DNA of 64,000 bases, taken from NCBI GenBank assembly GCA_028023455.1, contig JAQFVV010006215.1:694580-758579 (forward strand), read 5' to 3'. Positions 1 through 11,870 of this stretch are shown one piece after another. Each line of letters opens with the position of its first letter. Position 1 is the first letter of the stretch. Under the pieces are notes generated by a model. It saw nothing but the letters and a program-made list of their open reading frames with translations. It was not told the DNA's origin and ran no database searches. The position numbers and the translations under genes were made by a program. This DNA is from Epiperipatus broadwayi. Lineage: Eukaryota; Onychophora; Udeonychophora; Euonychophora; Peripatidae.

Positions 1-440
1 TTAATTTTTTATCTCACAACTTCATTTAAAATACTTATCATTTTAAAAAATATTTGTACTTATATTGCCTACTTTGTTTCATTATTTATTACTATACAAT
101 ATTTTATGAAATTTTCGATACAGTTCATAATATTGTTCTCTTTTCAATAGTAGTAATATGTTTTTCTCTTTATAGCAAAACAGCCTTCCTTCAAATATTA
201 AGATATGTTGTGCATTTGTTCTATACAATTCAGTTATATTTCCTTATGTCACCATTCTCTCTTTTTTGGATTATTTTACAAAAATACTGGATTCAATTAT
301 TGTAAATAAATAATTTTAATTATTTTTACTACAAAATCTTGATTCAGTTAAGAATTTACTGATGAAGTGTTGCTTTTTGTTTTGCCTATTTATGCAGCTG
401 ACTTTAGTAAAATATTATAAGTGTGAATCATTATTGAGGT
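1..440. other. AT-rich sequence, no gene seen
   Basis: Low-complexity AT-rich sequence. Short open frames at 54-305 and 362-661 are rich in Tyr, Phe, Ile and Leu as expected from chance, and match nothing I recognise. The second runs into repeat H, so it is not a gene. Confidence 0.6.
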
Positions 441-845
441 TAGTTAATATTTTAAAGTATAGGGGATTTGAACTCAGATTTTCAAGCACCCTTCAACTAT
501 CTACACTATCTCATATAATTGATACACATGACCACATACATGTAGAAAATATAAATAATTACCAATATATGTATTTTATGCTAAACCAGCACTCATCAGT
601 TGGTCCAGATTATCATCTCCCACACATATATATAATCAGTGCTCAGTTTATATTAAGATAGCAAATCTTCATATTTTAATGGACAGGCTTCAATCCACTC
701 CAACTTCCAACTTTTCAGCCATCCACATTACTGAAAATCCGATGATGAAAACTCAAATCCCATGCTGATACTAATATTATACTTACAATTAAGCTCCCAG
801 GTTTGTGAAGAGTGCCTGGTTTTCAAATATTTAATATTTTAAAAC
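441..845 (+). repeat. dispersed repeat family H, copy 1
   Basis: This segment recurs on the opposite strand at about 55640-55930, sharing long stretches such as tggtccagattatcatct and ggacaggcttcaatccac. Its outer parts (aggggatttgaactcaga near 462 and gtgaagagtgcctggtttt near 805) recur at both ends of the foldback at 17565-18235. It is therefore a mobile or formerly mobile unit. I see no coding capacity. Reversed, the left edge reads gagttcaaatcccc, which resembles a tRNA B box, but no matching A box lies at the right distance here, so a SINE origin is only a possibility. Confidence 0.6.
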
Positions 846-1753
846 AATTTACCTGTTCTAACTTAAATGAATTATGATACTTCTGATAGTGAGACATATC
901 AACTATTAATATTTATTTCAAATTATAATCCAATGCTGCTTTATTTTTATTATTTCTAAAAAAACATTCTTAATATACTTTTTACCACAAATTCCACATG
1001 TATACATCATTTTTAATTTTTGTATGTTCAAATTAACTATAGCATTATGGTCTTTCAATTGTTTTTCATTTCTAGCATTAAAATTTTCCATAGCAATTTT
1101 AAAATATTAATTGGTCAGATCAAAAGTTTTTTATACACATATAAAAAATTTTCTATTTTTTACTAGTGTAAAAGCTGAATTATTTGTGTTTGATATCTTT
1201 CTTAAAGTTGAATAACGAATATTTCCCATTTATCTGATATACTATTTTTAAATGATGAGATCACAATATTGTGTCTTTATAATAAAGTACATATATGTTT
1301 TTCAAATCAATTCTAATTTCCAAAAATGCTACAATATTCCATGATATTAAACAATTCTTTCAATTTATGTATCTTTCTTCTTTTGAAAGAGAAATGACAG
1401 CTTAAATCCATAATCTGAAAATTCTTAGCATTTCTAACTCCATTTATCAATTGATACCCTAACTGATAAAGATATAGCTTCAGAATATGAAGCATATTTA
1501 TAATATAAAAAAGAATGTGCTTTTGCATGCATACATTAAGCTTGTCTTCAAGAAATGGCACATAATCTTACAACTAAAAACTATTAGCACTTGAGATGTT
1601 TCGGTTTTGAACTCAAAACTAAAAATCAATAACCTCACTATTTTAGCTAATTCATGTTGATGAGTCACTTTTTCATATTTGCTTGTCTTTTGAATAAATA
1701 ATTATATATCTGGAGTGGACAAAGGATACATTTCATTTACTATCAAACTTCTT
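846..1753. other. AT-rich sequence, no gene seen
   Basis: No repeat partner or coding signal was noticed. The minus-strand open frame at 1313-1561 has no recognisable motif and is probably accidental. Confidence 0.5.
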
Positions 1754-1852
1754 TTATATATATATATAAAATAATATTTTTGGGTACGAATCATGTATTA
1801 TTTTGCATTATAATCCGATATTTCAATGGACTAGCAACCACCATTATCAAGG

Positions 1853-2626
1853 TTAACTTTTGAAAGAACAATCATTAGATCTCAAACAATAACATGACTC
1901 AGTATGAGATGAGAAGTGAGATTCAACTTGAAGTAGTTCAGCATTCACAATATGAGGCTTATTAAAATGTTTATTTCCCTCAGTTTTTTCACCAATTAAT
2001 TTCAAGTTAATATTAGATAAAATGAGAGGTTTCCACATACCTGGAATACATTGTGCTTCATCAGCCCTATTTAAACCAGTAGGTCTCTTTAATATTTCAA
2101 TTGACTCTCTCATGGTTCTTAAATCATATCTTTCCAAATTAGCAAGTATTTTTGTATTGTCAAAATCAGGTTTGTGACCAATTTCTAAAAAATGGGAAGT
2201 AAAAACTGATGTGCTAATTTTTTGATTAAAAGCATTTCTATGTTCTTTAATTCTGACATTTATTCGTCTATTAGAATGACCCACATAGCTTCTTGAGCAC
2301 TGTAAACATGGAATTACATAAACTCCTTGGTATAATAATATTCTGTCTTTAGGTTTATATAAAAAATCACCAATTTTTTTACTAGTAGAAAAAGTAGTCT
2401 TTATATTAAAACAAGATAGTCTTCTACTGATTTTATCAGTAACCCCTTTAATGTAAGGTAAAATTACTCTATTAAAAGAGGAATTGTCAAGTCTATCCTC
2501 TTTTTTCTTTTTAGCATGAATGTTATGTAAAGCCTTATATATGATGTTTTTATTATAATTATTAGAAAGTAGAATATTTTTTGTATGTTCTATTTCTTGA
2601 GTAAGATATTCTTTATCTGGAACATC
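1853..2626 (-). pseudogene. Penelope-like element, C-terminal GIY-YIG endonuclease fragment (open frame retained)
   Basis: A 257-codon frame is open from the arm junction to its stop. The N-terminal half has the PLE linker (NRVILPYIKGVTDKISRRL). Then comes the GIY-YIG nuclease: GVYVIPCLQC, with GVY in place of GIY and a Cys pair typical of the PLE zinc motif, then RSYVGHSNRRINVRIKEH, with YVG in place of YIG and the conserved Arg. It ends with the family-typical HKPDFDNTKILA and RESIEILKRPTGLNR region. In complete PLEs this domain nicks target DNA for primed reverse transcription in the nucleus. Here the whole reverse transcriptase is absent and there is no ATG near the start, so it is a truncated remnant. 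The frame belongs to the left arm of the inverted pair. Identification as PLE is strong; present function is unlikely. Confidence 0.85.
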
Positions 2627-3383
2627 TTACTCAAGAAATAGAACTTACAAAATTTTTTCTACTCTCTAATAATTATAATAAAAACATCATATATAAGGCT
2701 TTACATAATATTCATACTAAAAAGAAAAAAGAGGATAGAATTGACAATTCCTCTTTTAATAGAGTAATTTTACCTTACATTAAAGGGGTTACTGATAAAA
2801 TCAGTAGAAGACTATCTTGTTTAAATATAAAGACTACTTTTTCTACTGGCAAAAAAATTAGTGAGTTTTCATATCAACCTAAAGACAGAATATTTTTGGA
2901 ACACCAAGGAGTTTATGAAATCCATGTTTGGAGTGCTCAAGAAGCTATGTGGATCATTCTAATAGATAAATAAATGTCAGAATTAAAGAACATAGAAGAA
3001 ATGCTTTTAATCAAAAAATTAGCACATCAGTTTTTACTTCCCATTTTTTAGAAATTGGTCACAAACCTGATTTTGACAATACAAAAATACTTGCTAATTT
3101 GGAAAGATATGATTTAAGAACCATGAGAGAGTCAATTGAAATATTAAAGAGACCTACTGGTTTAAATAGGGCTGATGAAGCACAATGTATTCCAAGTATG
3201 TGGAAACCTCTCATTTTATTTAATATTAACTTGAAATTAATAGGTGAAAAAACTGAGGGAAATAAACATTTTGATAAGCCTCATATTGTGAATGCTGAAC
3301 TACTTCAAGTTGAATCTCACTTCTCATCTCATACTGAGTCATGTTATTGTTTGAGATCTAATGATTGTTCTTTCAAAAGTTAA
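2624..3383 (+). pseudogene. Penelope-like element, GIY-YIG fragment, right arm (broken)
   Basis: This is the mirror copy of the left-arm fragment and is decayed. After GVYEIH the frame is lost, and in the frame matching the left arm the YVG of the nuclease core reads YVD and the following Arg codon (CGA in the left arm) is TAA. Upstream text still matches (LPYIKGVTDKISRRLSC), and the last 95 codons (3099-3383) are open again and nearly identical to the left arm, including RESIEILKRPTGLNR and the C-terminal SHTESCYCLRSN. Loss of the catalytic glycine plus a stop make this copy dead. It shares the same truncation point as its partner. Confidence 0.85.
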
Positions 3384-3419
3384 CCTTGATAATGGCGGTT
3401 GCTAGTCCATCGAAATATC
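3384..3419 (+). other. hammerhead-like relic in PLE 3' tail (weak)
   Basis: Directly after the PLE stop codon, all three PLE copies (here, mirrored near 1820-1856, and near 30310-30345) carry CTTGAYAATGG, a TGG/CCA helix, then CGAAATATC. This resembles a hammerhead core (CTGANGA, stem II, GAAA, palindromic stem III, C17), but the first box is off by an extra T and a missing G. I regard it as a possible decayed ribozyme only. Confidence 0.3.
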
Positions 3420-3477
3420 AGATTGTAATGAAAAATAGAACATGGTTTGTACCCAAAAATATTGTATATATATATAT

Positions 3478-3820
3478 TGCTCTCCCCCAAACACCAATCC
3501 TACATCTCCTATAAATAAATACCTGGGGCACCAATTCTATTGATAATAGAATAAATTACTAACTTGACTCTACTTTGAATTACTACTGAGTCTCTTAGAA
3601 TACTGTCCAACTATAGCTTAGCTCAGTGGGGGCTACAGAGTTCCATAGTATGTAAAATACAAATAAAATACAGGAGGAAATATTATAAATCAATAAAAGT
3701 AAAATATCTACTTGGTTTTGCAATCATTAAGTAGATGAAATTGATAAAGTTCCATCCATTCAAATTAACAAGTTACAGTTCAAGTTTAGCTCCTACCATT
3801 ATCTAAATGCATTAAACAAC
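3478..3820. other. intergenic, no feature seen
   Basis: AT-rich. A tRNA A-box-like stretch (tagctcagtggg near 3619) has no B box or cloverleaf around it. Confidence 0.5.
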
Positions 3821-4013
3821 TTTTACTATATGATAAGTTTAAATTAAATAAAACAAAGATATAACACCAATTAAATTTTACTGTATAATGAGTTTAAATT
3901 AAATGAAACAAAGATATAGCACTAATTAACTTTACTATATAGTAAGTTTAAATTAAATAAAACAAAGCTATAGTACTAATTAACTTTCACTGTATAATGA
4001 GTTTAAATTAAGT
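3821..4013. repeat. 55-bp tandem repeat, about 3.5 units
   Basis: Units begin near 3821, 3876, 3931 and 3985 with ttttactatatgataagttt or a close variant and continue with aaattaaataaaacaaag. The period is constant at about 55 bp with a few substitutions per unit. Non-coding. Confidence 0.85.
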
Positions 4014-4487
4014 GTCTAAATTAATATCTACTTGGAAACAATAGGGGAATATCTCAGGGATTTTATCATACAACTCATTTAAAAATTCATACTCTATAAT
4101 AGCTATCAATTACCATCATAAAAGATAATGACATAAATTTGAGCATTGTTCTAATGAAATAGTAGTTAGACAATGAAAGAAATAGGGTACCTTTTTATTT
4201 CAAGTCATTATCTAAATAATAACTAAGTACATAAACTTTCCCAGGGGTTCATAAATTAATTAGGCATTTCATATAATGTTTGGATCGAGAAAATAATATC
4301 GGATTTGAACATGTTCATTATCAAGTTCATGAAATAGTGCAATTATATCATATTGGATATGTAGGTGTGTGTAGAAACTAGAAATATGAATGCATGTACA
4401 AGAACAACCTTCAACAAAGTTTTTAATAAATAAAACATTTATTATATTGAGTAGTCAAAATAAACAATTTATACTTCTATTTCACAC

Positions 4488-4700
4488 AGTGGAGTAATTA
4501 AACATTAAAATAAACTTCTTTGTACTCTTACTTCAAACATATACATGTTAGCAGCCACTTCCAGTATTCATTACTGAACAGACTAACATTGGAGTAATTA
4601 GACACTAAATTAAACTTTTTTGTACTTTTACATCAAACATATAAATGTTACTCGCTAATTCTAATATGCTCTGTCAACAAGCCAACACTGGGGAAATTGA
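4488..4700. repeat. 100-bp tandem duplication
   Basis: The stretch beginning ggagtaattaaacatt near 4491 recurs at 4591 as ggagtaattagacact, with matching downstream text (tttgtactcttacttcaaac against tttgtacttttacatcaaac). A third partial start lies near 4690. The two units are clearly diverged. Confidence 0.75.
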
Positions 4701-5697
4701 TTTAAATATATGAGATAGAGATGTCACACTATCCTTTATAAATCAATTGAACAATTTTATTTACTAGCTACTTTCTTTTCCTCTCTGTCCATTCATTCAA
4801 GATGAGGATGAATCATTCTAAGGATTTGATGATTTAAAATTTAAAATAAATTAGTATGATATGATTTGAAATATTTACCCAAGACTTACAAATCCAGAGA
4901 TAAATTTCTTCCATACCTTCAGGATCAATAGTATTTGGTGCATGCTTCTATATTATGCCACTTGTTATAATATAATGAACACAGCTATATACCATAAGTT
5001 TTCTTATGAAATTAAGAGTAAAAATAACAATATGGATGATGCCATAGACCAACCAATGACTTTAGCATTACTTCTACCTTAGATGTTCCATAAAAGAAAT
5101 TAATCCTACTTTTTAATTTTATTAGCAAACTATATTGCACATAGCTATAAATATACAATGGGTAAACATTCCAAATGGATATGAGGGACAAAGGGGACCT
5201 TTTTAATTCTAATAATCTAAACAACAAATATAGTGACTCCCTAACTTTACTCAGAGGTTCAATATTGGTGTGGACTCAGTCTCATCATGAGAAACAAGGG
5301 AAATACACTGCTTCACTTCATATAACAATCACCATAATGCACAAATGCTTAATCTAGGAAAAATAATCCACTCATGATAAGTACTTAAATAAACTAAGAA
5401 AAAGTTCTCTCAATCCCTGACAATATATATTCTAAAGGATTTCTTTCCTCATAGCTACTTAACACATTTCATTCCAAACATTAGATAAATTTCTAATTCT
5501 TTCATTTCTTTTGGCATACTACATCATCCAAAATAGATTGAAGAAATACAAGTCAAGAGACTATAAATTTAACAATTATATAAATGAATCTCACAGCAGG
5601 CATACACATGCATAATAGCACACAAAATAATTTCAAATCATATTCAATATGTAGATATTATACCAACATTAACTAATAAATTAAAAATAAATCTCTA
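4701..5697. other. intergenic, no feature seen
   Basis: Unique-looking AT-rich DNA. Open frames at 5012-5227 (minus) and 5175-5357 (plus) overlap on opposite strands and carry no recognisable motif. Confidence 0.5.
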
Positions 5698-5925
5698 ATT
5701 CATGATGAATTATAAATGCTTCAAATTTTGAGGAATAATAATCATAATTAAACAGACTCCATTGTCTCCAACAATGCAAAGATAAAACATTTTGTGTATT
5801 TAATATTAATTAATAAACTGAAATAAAATTTTAGTTATGGTGAGCTATAAATGTTTCAAATTTTGAAATATAATAATTACTATTAAATAGACCTTGTCCT
5901 CTGACAATGCAAAGATAAAATAATA
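5698..5925. repeat. 133-bp tandem duplication
   Basis: Text starting at 5698 (gaattataaatgcttcaaat, ending caatgcaaagataaaa) recurs about 133 bp later (gagctataaatgtttcaaat, ending caatgcaaagataaaa). Two units only, moderately diverged, non-coding. Confidence 0.75.
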
Positions 5926-7579
5926 TTTTTTATGCATCTACCCCTCTTTTAAATTATCTACTGGCTTCATGATAGCAAATAAATATTTCTATCACTAACA
6001 TAAGTGTATAGAATACATGTACATAAAAAAAAATTGCATTTAAATGATAAGCAATTACCCAATATAATATTTTTCATATTATACATATCCGAGACGATCT
6101 TGGAGCAAAAGAAAAAAAAATAAAATAAAGATAAATAAGTTGATCTACCCATCTACCATACTAACAACAAAAGAAATGATTAAATCTTCTTTAGCTGAAA
6201 ATAAAAGTTCATTTGCACAGTCTGTAAATAACACCTCTTAGACAGGTACAAAATAATGATAATAATTGTAAAATGAATAGGTGTTAGTAGATATATAGAT
6301 GATTTCCTGCAGGACAAACAATATGCATTTGGATCCAATTAAAGAGCAATTTCCAAAGTTCTTAGCAGATAGCTACTAGAATTGCAGACAATAACACATG
6401 TGAAGTATTCAATATATTTTCTTTAGATAATGACAAATTAACATTTACTGCTGCAGACTTTAGTAATACTTTACTGTTTAATTAATTGGCGGTTTTACAG
6501 TTTTATAACTCAGCACTCAATCTTGCAAATTTAAAAGGAACAATAGTTTTCCACCAACATTGGCTATAATTACATTTATCAAGGAACTTGTAATAAATTA
6601 TCAAAGGTCATCCATTAGGTAAATAGTTAATTACTTTATGGCATTCACTTAATTCTACATAGTTCTTTAAATGTCAATATATCTTAGTGGTAGATTAAGT
6701 GTAAATAAGGATAACAATGAGAAAATGTACATATTTAATATTCATGCTCTTCTACTCATGTTTATTAAATGCCCATTAAATCACTAGCCTTTGTTTATGC
6801 CCATTAAATATAAGTTAGTTATCCATTAGTTATATAAGCCATGCATTCAGTTCCTTAATCCTATAAGAAATGAATGGTTTGGTATATTTCTTGTTCAATA
6901 ATAATAATAAGGCATGTTATACTGAGTTAGATACATACATCCTTCCATTTGAATTTTACTTTCCTATAGCCAGAAAAAATTTTTAGTCTAGAGTTTATAA
7001 AATGTTTTGTTAAAAAGTTCAGCATAATTTTCCCCATAAAATAGCAAAATTCACACAATTCAATTTTTTTCTTTAATATTAGAGATTAAGATTAAATCAT
7101 TTGAACTGGAGTTATAGACACATATATGCATTTTAAATGATGATATTAAATCTAAAGTTAGTTAATTGAAAACATAGGGTGATATACCTTGTTTGAAGTT
7201 GTTTCTGTTTTCATCCTTTTTTTTATGTTCCAAAGAAAAAATTTTAAACTAGTTTCATATAAGTAAAATAATACTTAAAAAAATTGTACTTTTAATTTAA
7301 GTTAAATATTAACCGCTTGATTTTAGAAGAACCACTTTGTAGAGAGAGAGAAGGGACTGTAATAAAGCAGACTACTTTCTTATATGTTATCCCCCTTTTA
7401 TTACTGATTATTGCTTAGATATCCATTTTTTCCACCAATCAAAGGTTACTCCACCCAAAGGTCAACTTCAAGAAATGTCAATCCCACCCTTTGCACTGAG
7501 ATAATTAGCTGAAAATATTCAATAACTTTTTTTTTCTTGAAAAAGAAAAAAAATCAATCTGTCTTCTAAATAATATTAA
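5926..7579. other. intergenic, no feature seen
   Basis: AT-rich with homopolymer runs. No repeat partner within the window and no coding signal was noticed. Confidence 0.5.
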
Positions 7580-8093
7580 TTAATTAAAACAAGCAAAACT
7601 CTTCATACAGTAGTGCCATTCAGTGCCAACCAGAGTAATCAATGGATACCAGAATGCTTGGGCATAAAATCTCTATCTAGTGCCTACTCATCCAATATCT
7701 CCAGACTAGTTTCTGGCTTGGCCTTTGTCAGAGAGGAGATTTGGATCTGAGAGCATTGGACCTAGATCTTAGGATCTAATGCAACCATTCAGCAGCCATA
7801 TTTTATCTGTACTTAACTACAAAACTATGAGGATAAAATTGAAAACGCAATATTTTCAATCTAAGCTCAATAGCTTATATAGTCATATGGGTCTGAACTC
7901 AGTTCTGCACCCATACATTTTGGTGTCTTTGGCTCTTTAACAACTATAGGCACCACTATCCTATTAGGCAGGATTGGTGTTAAACCACTAAACATCACAT
8001 GATCACCACCTCTTATACTAGTACATAATTGTTACTAAAGAAGGCATAACAATTATGTGCTAGTATAAGAGATGGTTATTATGTGATGTTTAG
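7580..8093. mobile_element. HHR element family A, copy A1 (long form)
   Basis: Starts with the family A edge aaaacaagcaaaactcttc and contains a minus-strand hammerhead motif (7697-7740). It then holds a roughly 250-bp internal region shared with copy A4 (cattttggtgtctttggctc, ctattaggcaggattg). It closes with a hairpin whose arms at about 7987-8034 and 8047-8092 carry the tail containing acatcacatgatcacc. I found no clean target duplication here. No coding capacity. Confidence 0.75.
7697..7740 (-). ncRNA. hammerhead ribozyme motif, family A (A1)
   Basis: Read on the minus strand: stem I strand ATCTCC, box CTGACAA (canonical CTGANGA, so G8 is A), stem II GGC/GCC, box GAAA, self-complementary stem III ACTAGT, cleavage C, then GGAGAT, a perfect 6-bp complement of the first stem I strand. 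Stems I, II and III are all present. The G8 change should impair cleavage. An extra A lies between A9 and stem II, as in most copies here. Confidence 0.7.
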
Positions 8094-9494
8094 TTTATAA
8101 ATAATAAAGCTTTTAATTTCATTAAAAATAAAACTTTATGAAAATATACTTAAGCTTATTTAAATTTGCATAATATGATATATGTGACATTACTTTGTAA
8201 ATATTAAAGAAGGAAGATCTAAAATAATTTTTAAGCTCATACTTAATCAATGTTAAAAAGTTTCCATCTTACAATTGACTGATTTTTAATACCTTGTTTA
8301 TTTATTTTATTCTTTAAAAAACAATTCTATTTATGTGATTTTGCTATAGGTGTTATATTTATTTATAAATGTAATTAAAATTTACAGCCAACAAATATTA
8401 TATATAAATGTAATGATTATTAGTTGACATAAAACCATAACAAGTTAATTCTAAATTGAATTATTAATTTAGTATATATTTGGTATTTATTTTGTTCTCA
8501 AATTGCAAGCAAAATACCAGCAGTAGACAATCAAATTAAGACATAGAAATTATCAATGAAGATAAGATTCAACTATTTGTTTAAATTGATATTTGTTTTA
8601 TTTTCTCATGTAAACTTGATCTACACTACTGATCAATAAAAAACTAATCAAATAGTTTAGTGTGCAAAAGTTATAAAAAGTTAAATTTATGAAAGGGACA
8701 CAGAAGCATATTACACTTTGATTTTGAGCTCCAGAGTTGGTTAATTTACCACTAGAATTTAACCATGCAGAAAATAGTCCACTGAAGTTTAAGTCTATAG
8801 GTAAAGTATTCATAATAATATTGTTGTAACTACTTAAAATGTCTTACTGTTGTGTCAGTAGTAACAGTCATTGGCAAGTTTGAACTTAATAGTATTTATT
8901 TGTTAAAACAAATTTGTTCTGTTAATTAACAGTCTTTAGTACATTATAGTATTAACAAAGAAGCTATTTTTAAAAGTTTATCTTGCAAATAACATATTTC
9001 TAAGCAGCACTGATGAATAAATTTAATAATTTCAAAGTTATCTGCATCCTGAATAGGGCTTTGAAATACGGGTTTACTTTCTAATGTCATCATCAGTATT
9101 TTTAGTTTATTTTTTGCTCTATATTTAGAGAAATCTTTATTTTCAATTTTTAATATTCATACTTTTTAATAAATATAATTAACTAAATATATACTTGGTT
9201 TTGACCCTGCTGGATTTTTACAAGGATAGAATGAGATGTTCTGCAGCTGAAGGTACATGAATTGTGGCCCAGATTTGTCACATTTGTTTTTTGAACTCTT
9301 TATGAATTCTCAAACAATAAACCATTTGATTATTATTATTACACAGAAGTCAAATACAACTCGAAAACTTTGAAAATAGTTTCCAGTATTTTAGGAATTA
9401 TCTGGAAGAAGTCAGGAATATTGATTGATTAACAATGCATTATGTACACTATACATATACTTATATAATTAAATAACATAACATTATTACATGT
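8094..9494. other. intergenic, no feature seen
   Basis: AT-rich sequence with no recognised repeat or gene. The minus-strand open frame 8598-8813 has no recognisable motif. Confidence 0.5.
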
Positions 9495-9621
9495 ATAGTG
9501 TGGTTATTAAGAATAGCAAACTCTCTATACAGAAGTGCCACCAATTGCAAGTCTTAATAATCAATGGATGCAGAAAGGTTTATGCATAAAATCCTTATCC
9601 AGTGCCTACTCATCCAATATT

Positions 9622-9658
9622 CCCAGGTTAGTTTCTACCTTGTGGCCTTCATCAGTGA
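9622..9658 (-). ncRNA. hammerhead motif, family A (A2 left arm, degenerate)
   Basis: On the minus strand CTGATGA is intact, followed by AGGCC, a short loop and a GAAA box, but stem III and cleavage site read ACTAACC where the family has ACTAGTC, so U16.1 is lost. Probably inactive. Confidence 0.55.
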
Positions 9659-9769
9659 GAAGCTTTGGAACTGAGAGCACTGCATCTAGATCTAAGGATC
9701 TAATGCAGCCCTCCAGCTGCCACTGCATTGGATCCTTAGATCTAAATACAGTGCTCTCAGAACCAAAGT

Positions 9770-9812
9770 TTGTCACTGATGAAAGTAAAAGGCTAGAAAC
9801 TAGTCTGTGGAT
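9770..9812 (+). ncRNA. hammerhead motif, family A (A2 right arm)
   Basis: CTGATGA (9776-9782), a weakened stem II, GAAA, palindromic ACTAGT and C17 at 9805 are present in order. Both catalytic boxes match the consensus. Stem II pairs over only about two base pairs, so activity is doubtful. Confidence 0.6.
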
Positions 9813-9979
9813 ATTGGATGACTAGGCACTAGATGAGGATTTTATGCACAAACTTTTCTGCACCCATTGATTATTAAGGCTTGCACTGGGTGGCACTATT
9901 GGATGGAGAGTTTGCTACTTTTAATAACAGCTTGTGTAAGCATAGGAAATGGCGATCATGTGATGCAATAGTGTTGTTA

Positions 9980-10858
9980 GATGAAAAGCTGGCCATTCTA
10001 ATGCCTTCTATACATATATATTTTAAGCATATTGTTAAAATAGATAAATACATTTATTCAATATATTACATTCTTCAAGAAATAAAACTTGGAATTATTT
10101 TGACATGTTAAAATCATATAAGCAGTTTTGTTTCGCTTTAAAATTCCAGTCATCTCAGTATTCTTGAAACTAACTCTTTTTCTTGCAATTTGACATTTCA
10201 TTTAGGATAGAAAAACTCTAGTTTTAACTCCCGAGACTTTCAAACAGCTTCAAACTAACCTTCTTGTCAAGATTAACTACCCACAGTTCATTGCTCAATT
10301 AAATCTTTAATCTTGTTTTACTCCAATTGAGAATTTAAAACTATGAAAAGAGTCAAGTTCACTATTTAATTCATTATTAAATAGTAAGAAGAAATTGGTG
10401 TTAATTTGAAACAAAATAATCAATTGTTAATGTTTTTTAAACAGACATTTTTAAAATGTTAAAGATCAGAATAAAAAAAATTGTTTACAAATAAGAAATC
10501 TTATTACAAAAAGAGTTTTATGAATTTTGAATTTGAAAAAGAAATCTATATATTTTATTCATAAAATATGTTTAAAACAATCAATATTTTATTTCTACAG
10601 ATTTTTTAAAAAATTAATTTTTAAAATATGATCAATATTAATGCATTAAGCAAAAATATGCTGTTAAATGAGGTTGTCAGAAGAATGAGTATTTAAAAGA
10701 AACTGCGAATTGATTTAAAATATAGCAATATCATTTTGTTTAAAAAAAAAACAAATCGTAATTTATTTATTTTTAAATATTTATTTTATGAATGTTACCT
10801 ACATTATACATATATGCAATTTCCTTTTACAAAAACAATTTTAAATAATGAACAATTT
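9980..10858. other. intergenic, no feature seen
   Basis: AT-rich sequence between two HHR foldbacks. No coding signal or repeat partner noticed. Confidence 0.5.
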
Positions 10859-10917
10859 AAATATAATATTAATATCATTTACGTTCTTTATTACTTTTAC
10901 TACGCTTTTTGCAACCC

Positions 10918-10963
10918 ACCATTGACGGTTTCGATTACCCCAGCAATCTTCTTTAGAACTATA
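10918..10963 (-). ncRNA. hammerhead motif, family E (left arm)
   Basis: On the minus strand: CTAAAGA (canonical CTGANGA, G5 changed to A), stem II GATTGC/GTAATC with loop TGGG, then GAAA, ACCGT and C17 with GTC intact. Together with the right-arm copy it shows the ancestral element had both boxes. Confidence 0.6.
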
Positions 10964-11189
10964 ACGAACACAATAAACATACATGAATACAAATATACAT
11001 GAACATATAATATTACATTATATATATATTCTATCTTATAATCATTATTTATATACCCACATATATCATTATATACTTCTCTATATAATTATTACCTTTT
11101 TATATATATTAACTTTTTTTATATTCATATTTATCAATCAATACTTCCTATATATATAATCAAAATTACCCCAAATCCCAAATGACAAA

Positions 11190-11870
11190 ATGTCTTCCTT
11201 ATCTACTCTCATTGACAATATACTGTGTGGATCCATCCCAGAAATAAGTTCATCAACATTCTTATTATTTTCACTATGGTACACCCATTGCTGGCTCACC
11301 TTTAATCATGTTCTGGAGTGTTCCCTTGATTTATATATTGACAAAATGAAAAAAATTCAGAAGAGGGACCAGAATTTGGCTCCCTCCTACATCTATGATG
11401 CCACATGGAAGTTAATTGTTTTGCCTTCCTAAGGCTGATCCCTTTCATACCTAAATAGAAATCACTTATCCTGGAAATGTTTAGGGGCTGATTTACATGC
11501 ATTCCTTTGGGATTGATTATGATTTGCCTTCCTCCTCAAGACTATTGCCCAGACCCTGAGTACTATGACATTGACTTCCATTCTGAAGGATTCGTTTATT
11601 TATACAAAGCTGTGGTTTTGCATGGACAAAAGTTTAGAACTATCTTTGTACATTTTGAGACATGCAAACTTTGTCACCTGCCACCAAGTCACCAAAATTC
11701 CAGGCTTCTTCCTTTGCCTATATGCATCATATTAGTCCTTTCTAGGTTGTGCCATACAAGATGTGTCAGTATTGAACTTCTACCTCTCTGAACACCATTT
11801 AATGTATCCTATTTCTAATTTTATCATATGAGCTGTAACCAAATTTCAGAATAAAATATTCTATATTTTT
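11190..11870. other. GC-richer spacer inside foldback E, origin unknown
   Basis: This segment is visibly richer in G and C than the surrounding arms and has no internal symmetry. Several open frames cross it: plus 11190-11432 and 11507-11791, minus 11302-11502. None contains a motif I recognise, and none dominates in a way that would show real coding. It may be a captured host fragment or the body of an unfamiliar element. A weak hammerhead-like text (minus strand, about 11943-11977) lies just beyond it. Confidence 0.4.

Larger units (their letters stand above)
1754..3477. mobile_element. head-to-head inverted pair of 5'-truncated Penelope-like elements
   Basis: Two arms of about 835 bp (roughly 1773-2607 and 2624-3463) are reverse complements of each other, separated by only about 16 bp. 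Outer edges read aatatttttgggtac on the left and gtacccaaaaatatt on the right, next to short TA runs. Both arms encode the same C-terminal part of a Penelope-like element (PLE), the linker plus GIY-YIG endonuclease, and both start at essentially the same internal codon, with the reverse transcriptase missing. Arms have diverged visibly: the left keeps an open frame, the right does not. PLEs are known for inverted and 5'-truncated copies. Whether this arose in one insertion or two cannot be decided by reading alone. Confidence 0.85.
9495..9979. mobile_element. HHR foldback family A, copy A2, with target duplication
   Basis: A complete head-to-head foldback. The left arm runs in minus orientation from ttaagaatagcaaactc; the right arm returns to gagagtttgctacttttaat and then adds the tail taataacag...gatcatgtgatg. 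Flanks read atagtgtggtta (9495-9506) and atagtgttgtta (9968-9979), a 12-bp target duplication with one mismatch, giving an element of about 461 bp. Both arms hold a hammerhead motif. Open frames 9535-9825 and 9881-10111 simply run through the palindrome and are not genes. Confidence 0.8.

Noticed and set aside
3611-3650. tRNA-like text tagctcagtggggg
   Set aside because: Perfect A box, but no B box, no acceptor pairing and no anticodon arm within 100 bp.
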